A stretch of 20,336 nucleotides of DNA from contig MNCI01000242.1 of NCBI GenBank assembly GCA_015680685.1, positions 1 to 20,336 of the forward strand, read 5' to 3'. The notes beneath the pieces are model-generated. The model saw nothing but the letters and a program-made list of their open reading frames with translations. It made no database searches and was not told the origin of the DNA. Below, piece after piece: positions 1-8,304 of the stretch (within the stretch, counting starts at the first letter, position 1; the number at the start of each line of letters is the position of its first letter). Source of the stretch: Gnetum montanum. Taxonomy: Eukaryota > Streptophyta > Gnetopsida > Gnetales > Gnetaceae. The position numbers and the translations under genes are program-made.

Positions 1-1200
1 GTAAAGATGCAGCTAGCCAGGTCCGTGTTTCACCTCATGAATTTCGATGGATCAGAGCAACATCTCCTCTTATTTTCTTAGCTAGAGGGTGAGTGCATGG
101 TTCCTTTTTTGTTTTCATGTTTTTCCCTTTACTGTGAAATTTCCTTTTCTAGAACCGCGATCTTAAGTTTATCGAAAAAGTTCATGGTTGATCATATTTG
201 TTTAAGAATTTGGCAATTTTCCTAACATCTTATCACACTAGTTATATTCATGTGAATTTAATTTTTATTTTCTTTAAAATGTGTAGGTCATTAAAATTCA
301 GAATAGTTTTTATCAATAAATTTGATATCCTCCTTGGAAAAACAAGAATTAAGCTTAGAGAATTGTTTAACCTGGTTGCGAATTTCATATATTTTCATGA
401 GAAACTCTGGTCGTTGAGTCATGTTTTTTACTGCTTATTCTCAAGCTTAATCTACTGTCTTTGTTCGAGTCGTTTTTCAAACAACTATAAAATGATTTTT
501 TTAACAACAAAATTTCTGGCATACAATAAGAGATTTCTTGGGATCTTACTGATCCAACAAGAAATAAATGAAGGCATTCGGCTTGCACTCTTCCAAAGTC
601 CATAATCTGATCTCTCAGGAGAGGCATGAACGACAGAGGTAATTTCAGAGGATTCAAGAAGCCTCAAGTTTGGATAAGTTTGAGGCTGAGAGGAACATTG
701 TGGATCATGTCCACACTGAGGAAAGATCTGTTCATAGCTGTACCTACCTTCCACTTCCACGATGATGAGTTTTCAGTTTTCTCTCTTCTTCAAAGGCTTT
801 TGCTGTTGGATCTCTTCTTCAAAGGCTTTTGCTGTTGGATTCTCGGTTTCTGTGGGACACAAGACCTGTTCTTGCCTTTTTGAAATGATAGGAGGGGAAA
901 GGCTTCTTTTGCTGACGCCTCCTCCTTACTTTCCTGTTTCATTGATTCCTTCTTCTATTGCGGGTTACTACCCCACTTTTTGGCTTTGGGAGAGTTGATC
1001 TCAGTCTTCCCTTTTTTGCAGTGTTTTTTTTGTATGAAATACAACTTCCTGATCTTTACCAAAAAAAAAAACAGAAAATTTAAAAAAAGAGAGAAAAAGA
1101 ATTATGAACATTATGGTCCTAACTATAGTTTGAAAATGCCATTTGGATTGTGGGTTGCCATTTCTAGTTAAAAATTCTGGATCACGGATAACCCACAATC
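1..1200. other. AT-rich unassigned stretch
   Basis: No convincing gene is visible. Short open frames exist on both strands, but none shows a motif or composition I recognise. The stretch contains a perfect 29-bp tandem duplication (782-839). It also has an A-rich tract at about 1061-1101, preceded by a T-rich stretch and a sequence reading GATCTTTACC just before the A run. That arrangement resembles the 3' end of a plant LINE, but no LINE coding sequence can be read upstream and no target-site duplication is evident, so this is only a suggestion. Confidence 0.4.
782..839. repeat. Perfect 29-bp tandem duplication
   Basis: Two identical, directly adjacent 29-bp units (782-810 and 811-839), each beginning TCTCTTCTTCAAAGG. 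There are no mismatches, so the duplication is young or was maintained by slippage. It lies in DNA with no recognised gene. 29 is not a multiple of three, so the duplication would shift any reading frame. Confidence 0.9.
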
Positions 1201-1204
1201 ATGT

Positions 1205-2085
1205 GCAATTACTCCATGTGAAATTATAGCCATGGATCTGGAGAGAGTGATGACGAGGGTTGACCAGGTTTGGGTGGCTGCAGATCTGATGGAGTTGTTG
1301 GATTTCCTTTTGATAGGGCTGGATAGGCGGACATCGGACCATTGTCTACTATTGCTTTCAATGAGGGAGGCTATCCATCCTTTAGGCTGCAAAAATTCTG
1401 GTTGGGAAGGCCCAAACTAAGAGATGAAATGGAAAGGATATGGAAAGAATATCCTACAAAGATGGACCCTGTGACTTTCTTAAGAACTGTTGAGAAGGGT
1501 GAAACAGTACAACAAAGATTGGCCTCCTAAGGAGAAGCATCACTACAAGTTTTTTGCCGTTGATGATGCATAGATGGAAAGACTATGGTTCTTACAGAAT
1601 TACAATGGCTATATGATGATGAGGAGCTATACTGGAAATAGAGATCTAGGGCAACCTGGCTTAAAGAAAGGGACCATAATACTAGACTTTTCCATGAGCT
1701 GCTGTCAATACGGATTGGGAGGATGTTGGACTTGCAGGATAACAACATACCGATTTCCCCTATTACCCATGATGAGACTTGGCAAGCCTCTCCTTTGTGA
1801 AAAATGGGAAGGCCCTAGGCCCAAATGACTAGTTTGTAGATTTTTTAAAAGAGCTTTATGATTTGCTTAAGGATAATCTTTTGGATGCTGTAATTTTACA
1901 CTAAACTAGGGACAGGTTTGGAGGGGAATTTATTGCTATAGGGTTGTTCTTAACCCCAAAGAGGATGATCCTACTATATGTTTTGAATTTAGACTTCTTG
2001 GAGTGTGCAACACTCTAATGAGGGTCTTATTGAAAGTTCTAGTGGGAGACATATCCCCCATTTTTGCATAAGCTAGTTTGGGAAT
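1205..2085 (+). pseudogene. LINE ORF2 fragment (endonuclease end to early RT)
   Basis: Degenerate non-LTR retrotransposon pol. In one frame (from 1232) the translation reads RVDQVWVAADL then RRTSDHCLLLLS, matching the end of a plant LINE endonuclease domain, where a conserved SDH motif closes the active site. The reading then shifts frame near 1355-1365 and continues GGYPSFRLQKFWL and, after a break, EELYWK-stop-RSRATWLKERD at about 1620-1665. That matches the linker before RT (usually W-x-QKSR-x-x-WLKEGDRNT). Around 1950-2070 it reads LNPKEDDPTICFEFR followed by CNTLMR and KVLVGDISPIF, matching the first RT block. At least one frameshift and several stops make it non-functional. The catalytic RT block and 3' end are absent. 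Sense strand and family are fairly secure; exact ends are not. Confidence 0.72.
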
Positions 2086-2089
2086 CTTT

Positions 2090-3587
2090 GAACTTTGTGG
2101 CTCATCTTTATGCTATTGTGCCTTGCTTCTCCCTCAATGTGGCTTTCATTTCATGGGTGTAACTTGTCACAACACCCAAAACACTGAGCCCTGCAACACA
2201 TGAACCCATGGGTTTTTTCACCCTTTTCTTCCTTTCCCATGCCACCGCCGATCTTTGTATAGACTTCTTGCAGGCCACATCCCTCACATGCTACGCAAAA
2301 GCCTTGCACGTATGGCCACTTTGCCCTTCACAGGCATCCTCAGCTTGACATGCACATCATGTGCTCCACGTGTGCTATCGATCTTTTCTTCGCATGCACA
2401 TACATGACTACTATCACTGCGCTTGCAGCATAGCATACCATGCCTCCTATGCCAGTGCCAACCATACCATTGTCTCCCCCAACATGCTCCCTACACATCG
2501 TCATTCTGCCTCTACCACCTAGCACCTACCTAAACTGCCAAAGCAGGGTGCAAGATTGATATCCTTGTTGCATCATCTTTGCCAAATCCATCCATGCATC
2601 TATAGCAGAAAACCTCTTGTGTTGCAACACTCTAGCTTGTGTCTACCATTGCCTTTGCTAGCGCATCACCAACCATGCTATGGTGTGTGTTGGTAGCACA
2701 CACCAACACCTGCCGAGACTCATCATTGCAACCACCAATCCTAGCATGCATGCCAAGCGTTGCTTTCTACTACTATTTCCCAGCAAGACCTAGCACGCTA
2801 CCATTCATGCCATGGCACACACTGCTCATTACCTGCTAGAAGTCATCATACGTTGTGGCACCTTGGTCAATGCCCATAGCCATCGGCGTTGGACACCTTG
2901 GTGCTCACTAATACTAATGCCACTATCATTCCATACTTCTCTTTTGTCCCAAACCCTCAAGAGGAATGAAAACAAAAAATGAAAAGTGCTACGTGAGATG
3001 CTCAACTTAATAGTGTTGGCTTTGGGTCTTGGTCTATTGATGCTTCCCTAGCCTCCATGGTGCATTTTCTATGTGCTCTTTGGGACCCCTCTCTTCACCA
3101 CGTACTGCTCCTTATGTACTTCCTCTACATGTCATTATGCTCTAACGACAGAGTCCTAATGGAAAAAGTCAATTCTTCAAATGAGCAAAACTGTTTGGTT
3201 TACTATCACTTTCCCATTGATACCCCATGTCACATGTGACGTGATGCATGGTGACGCGTCATGTCATCATTGCACCACCATCCCCCATTATTTGCTGAAA
3301 GGGCTGAAACAAAGCCCACAAATTGAACCATTTCAAATCTGAATTGACTTAAGATTCCCTTTATCCATTCCCACTTGAGTCTAGCCTTGAAAAATATTAA
3401 ACTATTATTAAAATAATAATTTTAATTAATACTTAATCACTAAATTTAATTAGGTTCACCACTTTAACTAAACTTTGCCAAATTGGAAATTTTAGTTTCT
3501 TCTTTATATAACCATGACCTCACCTTCATCTGTTGTAGGCCATTTACCCCACCATCATCAATTGATTGTGTTGACCATTCTTTGTAA
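2090..3587. other. Non-coding C/CATG-rich stretch, possible LTR or leader
   Basis: No coding sequence recognised in about 1.5 kb. The first two thirds is rich in CATGC and CACC words, unlike the AT-rich DNA beyond 3380. It begins near TGTCACAACACCC (2165), a start common in plant LTRs, and ends with a TATA-like box shortly before the gypsy pol remnant. It could therefore be an LTR plus leader. However, I find no matching second copy after the pol remnant and no primer-binding site, so an LTR is not claimed. Confidence 0.3.
3503..3511 (+). promoter_or_regulatory. TATA-like box upstream of gypsy remnant
   Basis: TTTATATAA about 80 bp before the first recognisable reading frame of the gypsy remnant. 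Position and sequence fit a pol II core promoter as found in LTRs, but AT-rich DNA produces such boxes by chance. Confidence 0.25.
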
Positions 3588-4605
3588 ATGGGTCCCCACA
3601 ATCACATTGCTAGGATACTTAATGAGGATTTCATTGATCTATCTTCACATAATCTGCTAGAATCATTAATATCATCCCTTGATATAACCAAAGAGGACTT
3701 TATACCTCAATCATCCCTTGATATAACCAAAGAGGACTTTATACCTCAATCCAACCTTGCCTTCTTAGATTGTGAACCAATTTTTACCAACGATCTCCTT
3801 GCTGAATTAGCCATAAGCAATCACAAAAATGAGAAAAAAACTTTACAATTGGGGGCAAACTTGCCCAAAACCCTCAAGGATTCCATCTTAGCTACATTGC
3901 AGAAGCCTTTATCATCTTTGCTTGGGGATATGGTGATAAGTCAGGCTTGGATTTGTCTTTGGTTCAGCATAACATCATCATTGAAGAGGGTTCCAAATTA
4001 GTCAAACAAAAAGCTAGGAAAATAAAGCTTGGTTTAGCATTAGCCGTCAATGAAGAGATTGCCAAACTTGATAATGCAAACTTCATACGCCCTATAGATT
4101 ATTTGGATTGGTTATCCAACATGGTAGTTGTTTCAAAGAAAAATAAAGCCATTAGGATATGCATTGGTTTTCGTGATCTCAATAAGGTAACATTAAAAGA
4201 TGACCTTTTGTTACCTAACATTGATTGACTTATAGACACAACGATAGGTCATGGCTTACTTTCCTTCATGGATGGATTCTCATGTTACAATCGAATATAG
4301 ATCAACCTCTAGCATCAATGTTTTACACCTTTTATGACCTTGTGGGAACCTTTTGCTACACAAAAATGCATTTCCAGTCTTTAGAATGTAGTAACAACAT
4401 ATCAAAGACCATGACATTGCTATTTAGTGATATGATATTTAAAAATGTCAACAATTATGTGGACAACCTAACTGTCAAATCCAACATAACATCCAATCAC
4501 CTCATTGATCTTGACATAGTCTTAGCTTGATGCAATTAGTATAACCTCCATCTAAACTCCAAAAAGTGCATTTTTGGAGTAGAAACAGACAAGATGCTAG
4601 GATTC
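3588..4605 (+). pseudogene. Ty3/gypsy pol pseudogene: pre-RT linker and RT
   Basis: Reverse transcriptase of a Ty3/gypsy LTR retrotransposon, which would copy element RNA into cDNA. The first frame (3588-4001) carries the linker before RT (QLGANLPKTLKDSI) and a 13-residue direct repeat. A frameshift at about 3920-3950 moves the reading to 3947-4228, which contains FIRPIDYLDWLSNMVVVSKK and then FRDLNKVTLKDDLLLPNID, the classic gypsy RT fingers/palm blocks. After a stop the reading resumes with LLSFMDGFSCYN and, in another frame, MTLLFSDMIF and NNYVDNLTVKS. The active-site YVDD is here YVDN. It ends with LNSKKCIFG and MLGF at an N (4606). No gag or protease precedes it. Frameshifts, stops and the changed catalytic Asp mean it is dead. 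Confidence 0.88.
3672..3749 (+). repeat. 39-bp in-frame tandem duplication
   Basis: Two identical 39-bp units (3672-3710, 3711-3749) encoding SSLDITKEDFIPQ twice in the linker upstream of RT. Length is a multiple of three, so the frame is kept. The copies show no mismatch, in contrast to the heavily mutated pol around them. Confidence 0.9.
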
Positions 4606-4988
4606 NAAAACCAAATTGAGGGGGATGAAGGATGGGAAGGTTAGTCAGGATGTGCTTGATTGCATCAAATGTCTCTTGACACTTAGACCCAATTGAAAGT
4701 ACTGGATTTTTTAAGTAGATGAGATAGAGGATAAAATTGATTGATGAGGTTATAGATGAAACGGTGACTCAATTGGAGTCTACATTGCAAGAGGTGCATG
4801 TCCTTAAGGCACCTAGGTGGTGGAAGGTTAAAGATCACTTTGACTCTGTCAAGATCTGCTATAATATCGTTGGCCAAAACTCAGAATCCTAGCATCTTGT
4901 TTGTTTCTACTCCAAAAATGCACTTTTTGGAGTTTAGATGGAGGTTATACTAATTGCATCAAGCTAAGACTATGTCAAGATCAATGAG
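4501..4988. repeat. 105-bp inverted duplication bounded by N bases
   Basis: The 105 bp at 4501-4605 reappear as the reverse complement at 4884-4988, with one difference (AAACAGACAAG against AAACAAACAAG). Each arm stops exactly at an N (4606 and 4989). The arms encode the same piece of gypsy RT, so this is not a MITE terminal repeat. The spacer 4607-4883 reads as the direct continuation of RT on the minus strand. The simplest explanation is a sequence segment joined in the wrong orientation. Confidence 0.85.
4607..4883 (-). pseudogene. Ty3/gypsy pol, RT thumb/connection, in inverted segment
   Basis: On the minus strand this reads on from the MLGF block that ends the preceding RT portion: a stop, then NDIIADLDRVKVI, PPPRCLKDMHLL, HRFIYNL, PLSHLLKKSSTFNW and, after a frame change, CQETFDAIKHILTNLP and ILHPPQFGF. 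These match the gypsy segment between RT and RNase H (usual pattern: DP-KI-AI, PP-N-KE-Q-L-GR, NRFI, PF-LLK, F-W, CQEAFE-IK). Only the orientation is wrong relative to the flanking plus-strand pol. The N-terminal half of RNase H, which should follow, is missing at the 4989/4990 junction. Confidence 0.8.
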
Positions 4989-4989
4989 N

Positions 4990-5924
4990 TTGAACATGTA
5001 CACCCTTATCTCGACTTAGCTATAAAATTGGTCACTCAATTTGGTGAATGTTTACTAATGCATATTCCTTAGTCAGAAACCATGTACAAAGACACATTTA
5101 GTACTTCTGCTTTTCTTGCAGATCTTGTATTTTTTTAAAGATCATTTATCTCATTTAATGTAAGATGCATCCATCACTCTCATGGACACACAACACATTA
5201 GCTTAGTCAATTTGGAAGAGGACCAACAATACTGAGACATTATACAATACCTACAAACTGGGGAAACTCTTGAAAATTTATCTTCATCTCAAAAGGATGC
5301 TATCTACAAATGCTCTAAACATTTTTATATTGTTGATGTTGGAATTTTATGTCATATTGCTGTGCCATGCATTCTTTTATGTTGCCTAAGTTGTGATGAA
5401 GTACAAAGAGTTCTAGAATAGGTACATTCTAGTGTATGTGGTGGTCACTTAGGGTCATGGTCTCTTGTAGCTTAGATTATTCCGTTAGGTTACTAGTGGC
5501 CTACGATGTCTAGGGATGTTATGCTTCACTTATTTACACACCATCTTAGGACTTGAGAAATCATATGGCTCTTCTAGAAATGGGTGCTGGATCTTATAGG
5601 TTTTATCAACTCACCATCTTTTGCTAGTCATCAAATTATTTTGACAGCTAAAGAGTACTTCAGCAAATGGGTTGAACCCATTCTCTTGAAATCAACCACA
5701 TCTAAGTGTTTTTGTCATTTTTTTTGGATCACATCATCACCCACTTTGGTATTCCCCTTCACATTGTAACCAACAATGGACCTTAGTTCAAGACCAAAGC
5801 TGTTAAGTTCTATGATTAGTATCAAAGCACCTAGTCATTCTCATTTCCATATTACCCCTAGTCTAATGATCAAGCCGAGTTAACCAATAAATCCCTTATC
5901 CATTTACTCAAAACTGTGGTTGGC
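4990..5924 (+). pseudogene. Ty3/gypsy pol: RNase H end, zinc-binding domain, integrase N-part
   Basis: The first reading (about 4993-5100) is EHVHPYLDLAIKLVTQFGEC, the C-terminal part of a gypsy RNase H followed by its HIPxSE block. About 5210-5510 reads DIIQYLQTGE, then VHSSVCGGHLGSWSL and GYxWPTMSRDV, matching the H2C2 zinc-binding domain of integrase; the CxxC pair is not preserved. From 5584 comes the catalytic core: DLIGFINSP, HQIILTAKEYFSKWVEP, then in another frame VTNNGP-stop-FKTKAV (usual VTDNGPQF, so Asp is changed to Asn) and NDQAELTNKSL, carrying the catalytic Glu. Several stops and frameshifts. The frame is interrupted at 5924 by the GC-rich insertion and resumes at 8305. Confidence 0.85.
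5910..5924. repeat. Left target-site duplication of the GC-rich insertion
   Basis: AAAACTGTGGTTGGC, identical over 15 bp to 8290-8304. Removing one copy and everything between restores one continuous gypsy integrase frame: KSLIHLLKTVVG runs on to the right-hand flank. This places the boundary independently of the repeat itself. Confidence 0.92.
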
Positions 5925-6471
5925 AGAGGGGGGGAGCAAATTGCACTTGGTTTGGTGGGAGCAGGTGGCGCGCCCGTGCGGTGCGGGCGGGCTGGGCATC
6001 ATGACGTTCGAGGACGAGCTGATGCTGGGGCAGCAACGGCTCGTTCTCCGACTCTCACGGCCGCATCGGGACCCGGTCCCATGGATTTGCATTATGCGCA
6101 ATAAATACATCTGCTGGGAGGCGGCGGCGCGAGACTCCAAGCTGTGGCAGGCGATATCCCGGCACGCGCACGAGATGCAAGCTTCGGGGTGGGCGAACCT
6201 CAAGCCACGAGCCATTATGTCTGCGAAATACCCGCGCAGTAACGTTTGGCGGCGGATCTGGAAAGGGCAGCTGCCAGAAAAAATTAAAATTTTTCTGTGG
6301 TTAATGGAGCACGACACGTTGCCTGTCCAGGCCCTGCTGCGGCGGCGTGGATTTTTGGACACTAACACCTGTCCAACATGCGGAGCTGCCGCTGAAACCA
6401 CCCTGCACTTCGCACGCGAATGCCCCCGCATGCGTGACACGTGGTGCACGGCGGCGGCGTTCTATGGGTAG
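5925..6471 (+). pseudogene. LINE ORF2 C-terminus with zf-RVT domain, 5'-truncated
   Basis: Open frame of about 180 residues reading SKLHLVWWEQVARP, GGLGIMTFEDELMLGQQRL and WICIMRNKYI, the post-RT region of plant LINE ORF2 proteins (usual K-HLV-W, GGLGI, N-ALLGKW, W-R-KY). Next comes the zinc-finger reverse-transcriptase-associated domain (zf-RVT): VWRRIWKGQLPEKIKIFLW, LLRRRGF, TCPTCGAAAETTLHFARECP, with the Cys-x2-Cys...His...Cys pattern intact. The stretch between the two is shorter than in typical full ORF2 proteins, suggesting an internal deletion. The whole RT and endonuclease are missing. It is open to a natural stop at 6469-6471. The first codons overlap the target-site duplication, so the apparent ATG at 5920 is not a real start. 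Confidence 0.87.
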
Positions 6472-6575
6472 TGTGGAAGGCGAGGAATAATACTGTTTTT
6501 CGGTAGCAGCGGCGCCCCCCTCCGCAGCGACTGGTTTGGTAGGCCATTATCGCCTAGGAAGAAATCGAGAGAACA

Positions 6576-6857
6576 ATGGGAACCACGCCCACGTTCGAGC
6601 CAAACTGCGCCGCCTTTCAGAAGGACGAGGAGCTCTGGCAGCTGGTTGTTCAATGTGGGTGGGCCGACCCGCTACAGCGGCTAGTAGGGGACCCAGACCT
6701 GGTAGATGATGCATTCTTCTCAAACTGGGTCAATGATCGTACCTTCTTCCGGGGTCGTGAGATATGGGTCACAGAAGCGGTGATAGCCAGCTATATGGGG
6801 GCCCCCATCGCGGGGGAGACCATTTTGCCCTCCACCCGTGGCCTCCAGGATGCTTAG
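6576..6857 (+). pseudogene. Gag-like / plant-transposon-domain-like ORF, N-terminal piece
   Basis: Ninety-three residues from an ATG 104 bp after the LINE stop. The protein is Trp/acidic rich: DEELWQLVVQCGWADPLQRL, FFSNWVNDRTFFRGREIWVT, and AVIASYMGAPIAGE. The order FF-x2-W...RG...V...I...MGAP resembles the N-terminal part of the 'putative plant transposon protein' domain found in plant retroelement ORFs (VRG...I...G-P). That is pattern similarity, not a secure match. The frame stops at 6855-6857. Homologous-looking coding appears to continue in another frame (DLVDRFFVQSGNG, about 6940), so there is a frameshift between 6857 and 6940. It is unrelated to LINE proteins and must have another origin. 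Confidence 0.45.
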
Positions 6858-6929
6858 CTACTGGGCCAGTTCCCAGGACCAGGAGCAGACAGGTGCCTAG
6901 ATCCTCCCTTACCCGCCTTTGGGCACGTG

Positions 6930-7951
6930 GCGCGGATCTAGTGGACAGATTCTTCGTCCAGTCAGGCAACGGGTCCAAGCTGCAGGGCCTACACTTCGCC
7001 TTTCTTCGATGCCTCAAAGGGGGCTACCTGGTCAACCTCCCCTGCTACTTTAAGGAGACCCTCAGCCTCAAGCGTCGAGGTCGCCACTCAGGTTTGATTT
7101 TGGCTCTGTGGTGGGGGGCAGAGGGGGAGCAGCACCCCTCATCCCCTACCCCCTCGGGGGGTTTCCCCAGGGCGTCCCCAGGTCGTCTGAGGCGACGGTG
7201 GTGCCTGGACTGGGGGGTGGTTGGACCCCATGGGGCTCTAATATCACGAGGAGTCGAAGGACCCCGCGGGAGCGGCGCCCCCCGAGCGTCAGGACAAATC
7301 GACTCCTCCCCCCCAGAAACCTCCACCCAGGGAGCTTGAAACGAAGAACTGCAGAAGAGGGTAGCGGACGAAGCCCGAGAGGCAGAAAGGAAGGAATGGG
7401 AGGCAAAATGGACTGAGGCCCTCGCCCAGGCCCACGTCGAAATAGAAGCCCAATTTACTGAGCCGGAACGGGAACGAGCGAGGCAGCAGGACCTTTTGGT
7501 AGAGGCTGCCAGGGCTTGTCTCATCAACGAGGTCAGAGCCCAAGTGAGGGAGGAGCTGACATAGGAGGAAGAGGCCCGGAGGCAACGATAGTAGGCGGAG
7601 CGGGATAGGCTTCTGGAGGAGCAGCAGCAGAAGCAGCGACAGCTGGATTGTGCCCACAAGCAGAATACTAGACAATGGCTACGAGGGGGGCTATGCCCAT
7701 ACCTCACCCTAGGAATCAGTTGCGAGAGCTCTTGTGCCGATCTTCGACGGTATATCCGCCGAACCTCGGCGCGTTGCCACCCCGATGCCGGAGCCTCCCA
7801 AGAGGATAAAAGCAGACGAGAGGCGGCCATGCAGGGCGTCCAACAGGCGGCCAGCTTCATGGACACAGAGGACCATCGGAACACTCTTGACATTCTCCAT
7901 GAGCTGGTGCGCCCCAACTGCGAGTGCCAGCAGCTACCTACAAACCCTTAG
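6930..7951 (+). pseudogene. Continuation of gag-like protein with long coiled coil
   Basis: In the frame that runs from 6764, the reading goes DLVDRFFVQSGNG, LHFAFLRCLKGGYLVNLPCY, then a Pro/Gly/Ser-rich linker to about 7339. After a stop comes a highly charged segment (7340-7660): NEELQKRVADEAREAERKEW, EALAQAHVEIEAQF, EPERERARQQDLLVEAA, EEQQQKQRQLD. This is a strong alpha-helical coiled coil. It ends DILHELVRPNCECQQLPTNP and a stop near 7951. Four in-frame stops (about 7338, 7564, 7590, 7593) interrupt it. Helix-rich proteins of this layout are common as gag-like ORFs of plant retroelements; a precise family cannot be given. The long minus-strand open frame opposite it is a composition shadow. 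Confidence 0.45.
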
Positions 7952-8179
7952 GGGGTGGGCGAGCCGGCCTGGATGGGGGGCCCCCCCCCCTCTGCGGGTC
8001 CCCCTCGGTTCCAGTAGCTGTTTGTTCGGTCTCAAGGGGGCGCCCCCCCAACTGCGAGTGCCAGCAGCTACCTACAAACCCTTAGGGGGTGGGCGAGCCG
8101 GCCTGGATGGGGGGCCCCCCCCCCTCTGCGGGTCCCCCTCGGTTCCAGTAGCTGTTTGTTCGGTCTCAAGGGGGCGCCC
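7912..8179. repeat. Perfect 134-bp tandem duplication with G and C runs
   Basis: Two adjacent copies (7912-8045, 8046-8179), apparently identical throughout, including a G6-C10 block in each. Copy 1 contains the end of the coiled-coil reading frame; copy 2 repeats it downstream of the stop. Both copies carry GGTGGGCGAGCCGGCCTGG and end in a GGGGGCGCCCCCC palindrome-like run. The unit lies between the coding remnant and the poly(A) tail of the insertion. Confidence 0.9.
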
Positions 8180-8276
8180 CCCCCCCCTCGGGGGGGTCAT
8201 CGCTGATGACCCCCCAATTGTAACCTCTTGTAACATATTTTGCAATTCTCAGTAATAGAATCCCGAATACTTTCTC

Positions 8277-8293
8277 AAAAAAAAAAAAAAAAA
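8277..8293 (+). other. Poly(A) tail of the inserted element
   Basis: Seventeen consecutive A residues, the last four shared with the right target-site duplication. It marks the 3' end of the retroposed RNA and gives the plus strand as the sense strand. Confidence 0.9.
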
Positions 8294-8304
8294 CTGTGGT
8301 TGGC
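8290..8304. repeat. Right target-site duplication of the GC-rich insertion
   Basis: AAAACTGTGGTTGGC, identical to 5910-5924. Immediately after it the gypsy integrase frame continues (FQQNWHTQLSH). Confidence 0.92.

Larger units (their letters stand above)
5925..8289 (+). mobile_element. Chimeric LINE insertion with TSD and poly(A)
   Basis: A GC-rich block (against AT-rich flanks) bracketed by a perfect 15-bp target-site duplication and ending in an A run (8277 onward). These are the marks of target-primed reverse transcription by a LINE. The 5' end falls inside LINE ORF2, so the copy is 5'-truncated. Instead of a normal short 3' UTR, the LINE end at 6471 is followed by about 1.8 kb: a gag-like reading, a coiled-coil-coding stretch and a 134-bp tandem duplication. 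One TSD pair and one tail imply that the whole block arrived in a single event, probably from a read-through or template-switched RNA. Confidence 0.82.

Noticed and set aside
198-605. 135-codon open frame near the left edge
   Set aside because: Phe/Leu/Ile-rich product of AT-rich DNA, no motif, and overlapping frames on the other strand are equally open.
2165-3587. 5' LTR of the plus-strand gypsy element
   Set aside because: The start and a TATA box look suitable, but no second copy is found after 8805 and no primer-binding site is readable, so it is left as unassigned.
4501-4988. Inverted repeats as terminal repeats of a MITE or DNA transposon
   Set aside because: The arms encode gypsy RT and end at Ns. 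No target-site duplication flanks them, and the spacer is RT coding in flipped orientation.
5904-6449. 181-codon open frame on the minus strand
   Set aside because: Opposite the zf-RVT LINE coding. GC-rich DNA with few stop codons explains it, and it crosses the insertion boundary.
7045-7917. 290-codon open frame on the minus strand
   Set aside because: Lies opposite the charged coiled-coil coding stretch. Its Ser/Arg/Leu-rich content is what the complement of Glu/Gln/Arg codons gives, and it has no recognisable domain.
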